In this document: positions 7,901 to 9,036 of the stretch, piece by piece | Position numbering within the stretch: position 1 is the stretch's first letter | Layout: each line of letters opens with the position of its first letter | Origin: Bacteroidales bacterium | GTDB lineage: Bacteria; Bacteroidota; Bacteroidia; Bacteroidales; B18-G4 | Reading direction: 5' to 3' | Length of the DNA stretch: 9,036 nt | NCBI GenBank assembly: GCA_030618905.1 | Contig: JAUXCL010000088.1 | Span: 1 to 9,036 of the forward strand | The notes under the pieces: generated by a model | Databases searched by the model: none | Told to the model about the DNA's origin: nothing | The model's input: the letters and a program-made list of their open reading frames with translations, nothing else | Translations under genes and position numbers: made by a program

Positions 7901-8909
7901 GCTCGGCGATGATAAAAGCAAGGATGAGGGCGTTTCTGGGTTCATTATTGACACCGTAGCCTCTGCCAAATATTTTAGGGGTGATCCTGTCTTTTGATAT
8001 AGCCTGCAATATCCTTGGTGCACCAAGGATGCCACCCAGGGCGGAAGATAGCGTGGCCCCCCATATCCCTGCAATAACCAATGGGGCAAACCAGGCGATC
8101 CGCATCATAAAGTTCATATCGCTTAGCAATACATCGCGGCTGACAAAAATGGCCAAACCAATGGCCAGGGCAAGATAAATTAGTAAACCCACGAGTATGG
8201 ATATTAGTGTACCTGCCGGAATATTCTTTTGTGGATTTTTGAGGTCCCCCGACATGGCTACACCGGCAGTAAAACCGGTAACTGCAGGGAAAAAGATCGC
8301 AAATACGGTGATCATGGAGACACCATCGGTCAGGGGAAGCATAGGTGCCGGTTGCAGGTCAGCAGGGTCGAGCAGGAAAAAACCGGCGAAAACGGAAACA
8401 AGAGATATCGCAATGGCCCCCAGGATAAAAAACTGGGTCTTGATGGCAATGGAAGTGCCGATAAAGGCTATAAAAGTCAGTATCAGCAAGACAATCGTAC
8501 CCACAAGCCGGTAACTGTAAATGGAAGCTTCCAGGCCGGTCAAGCGGCTGATGGTTTCAATCCCCAGGAAGTTTTCACAAAAACCGATGATATACAGTGC
8601 AATGCTAAAGGCCGTACCAATAAATATGGTGATTCCAATGGCGCCACCTATTGGCAATCCAAGACTTCGCGAGAGAATGTAATAAATGCCTCCAACTTTG
8701 ACCTTCTTGTCGGTTGAAATGCTGGATATGCTAAGTCCCGTGGAGATGGATATAACATGTGCGAGGAGGATGATCCCAATGGCAGCGATCAATCCGGCCT
8801 GTCCAACAACCCAACCCAGGCGCATATACATGATTACACCCAGTATGGTCAGGATGGAAGGGGTGAATACCCCTGAAAATGCGCCGTATTTTCGTGGCTG
8901 CAGTGCCAT
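4995..8909 (-). CDS. SLC12-like cation-chloride cotransporter with long C-terminal extension
   Basis: The 1304 residues fall into three parts. Residues 1-425 form a 12-helix APC-superfamily transport domain with strong NKCC/NCC-like motifs: GVIMYMRLGWVVGQAG (24-39), VGGIYYILSRSLG (72-84), FFPAVTGFTAGVAMSGDL (206-223) and ATLSSALGGILGAPRILQ (285-302). Residues 455-725 match the cytoplasmic domain of eukaryotic SLC12 proteins, from NWRPNIILFSGG through DIWCRGGGNN and NWKNAQARILII to SSNSDLVFLGIPE. Residues from about 755 are soluble, lysine/glutamine-rich and helical, ending in a likely coiled coil (about 1205-1290); I recognise no family. The family moves chloride with Na+ and/or K+ for volume or ion balance. 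Tyr106 and Ser288-Ser289 correspond to K+ and Na+ ligands in NKCC1, suggesting Na+/K+ coupling. An amino-acid permease label is a less likely alternative. The ATG lies 17 bases after the upstream stop, with only a weak GAGGGAAG before it. Confidence 0.82.
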   Translation of the reverse strand: MALQPRKYGAFSGVFTPSILTILGVIMYMRLGWVVGQAGLIAAIGIILLAHVISISTGLSISSISTDKKVKVGGIYYILSRSLGLPIGGAIGITIFIGTAFSIALYIIGFCENFLGIETISRLTGLEASIYSYRLVGTIVLLILTFIAFIGTSIAIKTQFFILGAIAISLVSVFAGFFLLDPADLQPAPMLPLTDGVSMITVFAIFFPAVTGFTAGVAMSGDLKNPQKNIPAGTLISILVGLLIYLALAIGLAIFVSRDVLLSDMNFMMRIAWFAPLVIAGIWGATLSSALGGILGAPRILQAISKDRITPKIFGRGYGVNNEPRNALILAFIIAELGILIGELDVVASIVTMFYIAAYGFINLAFALEKWASTDFRPSFRIPMWFGIIGFIACFAVMFKLDTGAMILAMIVLATIYYYIKRKKLALDFGDVWQSVWSAIVRAILKRIESRGLEERNWRPNIILFSGGSGNRPHLLQLGKDLVGKQGLLSNFDLILNKSANVLLKKHQQAIGSKETTEQEGVFTRIHECMDIYEGIEAISSTYGFSGVEPNTVLMGWGRQTEDPARFVKMIKNLSDLDLNILMVDYDKDLSFGKKQVIDIWCRGGGNNCTLMLSLIKFIWLSDNWKNAQARILIINPINDEKEKLIKDAEKVLEQLRMDAEIKVMNNQIEQRPVHEIIQVESSNSDLVFLGIPEVREGQEQFYVDNINQLCQNIGTVVLMKASSYFKETEIGLARSNTFHEKSEFIKKGFDVGKSREIKIPEIKYPRHPLLAEHLRNLYDKLKWLNESLYKEYMGELFSYHSYPVHKIKEIIEVHLQKFQTVTDGNSRSDMQEQAFKIQSGIIADQARVIDSMDESNFLEQKEILQNGINLYNSRLSEIFKSLTDSITIEFTRDDLKIRKGDKGATVLFKSWRKFMINSLGLRKRYHVKYARLIRAHLDGALQNALYEVMQNWGMISIQYILKIQKLNAAAMDSNIKLDKIIQDNGLNDVIINDEINKINKTYHGFIQLNEASLQSLYLLLLNKVFYNIQQISNDLETIRPNKLISKRKKLNLPYALMEEKTAKIPALWHENMILLNKLNELQLNLNHLILELRADLLHLYYGINEKTQHLVLKHFQKLIHSFESKDPEQQLRQIKTTSEHLDPEQFNFLWDDLIKVIMGKIKSRPADLTKSIAMIKYDVYENFKEEQFLKHRSNSFQLKSMATQAIKEEYLKPVQSTLDELSDKIIQSIDNVRQSVSQYAQTLKLDEMDEEQTLQQLLEEKFQVEKSLIKVMNQIMERRNSLMDTFSILTILRSKGSIRKYMR

Positions 8910-8926
8910 TATTTAAGCTTCCCTCT

Positions 8927-9036
8927 TCACTTTAATTTATTGCATCCCTCGAATCCTTCTCCTGCAATCTTCTCATTAAGCTCATCAACCAGGTTCTTAT
9001 AATCATGCCTGTTGCCACATTGAACCATTTCCAGCA
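8927..9036 (-). CDS. Unrecognised gene, C-terminal fragment
   Basis: A reading frame enters from the right edge and ends with TGA at 8927-8929, giving the last 35 residues of a protein. The fragment begins LEMVQCGNRHDYKN and continues as an acidic, probably helical tail with GEGFEGCNKLK at its end. It contains two cysteines and one histidine, but no motif I can name. Its composition looks like a normal soluble protein. The stop lies only 17 bases before the cotransporter ATG, so the two genes are probably co-transcribed. A second frame is also open here to a TAA at 8932-8934, but it is rich in Trp, Arg and Met and looks non-coding. Confidence 0.5.
   Translation of the reverse strand, partial: LEMVQCGNRHDYKNLVDELNEKIAGEGFEGCNKLK

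Noticed and set aside
8229..8717. A 162-codon open frame on the plus strand opposite the cotransporter transmembrane domain
   Set aside because: It is antisense to a region with clear SLC12 motifs, and its translation is low-complexity and polar with no domain or ribosome binding signal. The same holds for other plus-strand frames such as 4155-4535, 6046-6375 and 1765-2061.
8932..9036. An alternative open frame at the right edge, ending in TAA at 8932-8934
   Set aside because: Its translation has several Trp, Met and Arg residues in an unlikely pattern. The frame ending at 8927 has a normal soluble-protein composition and better spacing to the next start.
1..9036. CRISPR array, tRNA, mobile element or defence system
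   Set aside because: I found no spaced direct repeats, tRNA-like folds, transposase or integrase motifs, or known defence domains. The genes are metabolic and transport genes on one strand.

Overview
The window looks like a chromosomal segment from a member of the Bacteroidota (Bacteroidetes), moderately AT-rich. Four things point there: a perfect TAnnTTTG promoter element before the leftmost gene, mostly weak Shine-Dalgarno sequences, an outer-membrane barrel protein of a type I associate with this phylum, and a fused ADP-forming acyl-CoA synthetase with an ISGSGA loop. Every supported gene lies on the minus strand, so transcription runs from high to low coordinates. I see no tRNA, rRNA, CRISPR array, insertion sequence or prophage gene.

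Layout in transcription order. (1) 8927-9036: the 3' end of an unrecognised gene. (2) 4995-8909: a 1304-residue cation-chloride cotransporter (SLC12-like) with a transport domain, an SLC12-type cytoplasmic domain, and about 550 further helical residues that I cannot assign. (3) 4883-4994: a spacer with a small hairpin and a weak promoter candidate. (4) 2822-4882: ADP-forming acetate/acyl-CoA ligase with fused alpha and beta parts. (5) 1389-2825: a sodium:solute symporter. (6) 140-1387: an outer-membrane beta-barrel protein that starts with TTG. (7) 94-139: a short spacer with a promoter and ribosome binding site. (8) 1-93: the first 31 codons of a probable PLP-dependent aminotransferase.

Genes 4 to 6 are packed stop-to-start (a 4-base ATGA overlap, then a single-base gap) and are almost certainly co-translated. 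Together they can be read as a route across the envelope: an outer-membrane channel, an inner-membrane Na+-driven carrier, and a cytoplasmic enzyme that interconverts a carboxylic acid and its CoA thioester with ADP/ATP. The aminotransferase downstream would fit amino-acid fermentation to organic acids. It has its own promoter, and the substrate cannot be read from the sequence.

The least explained part of the window is the C-terminal extension of the SLC12-like protein. The rest belongs to recognisable families.
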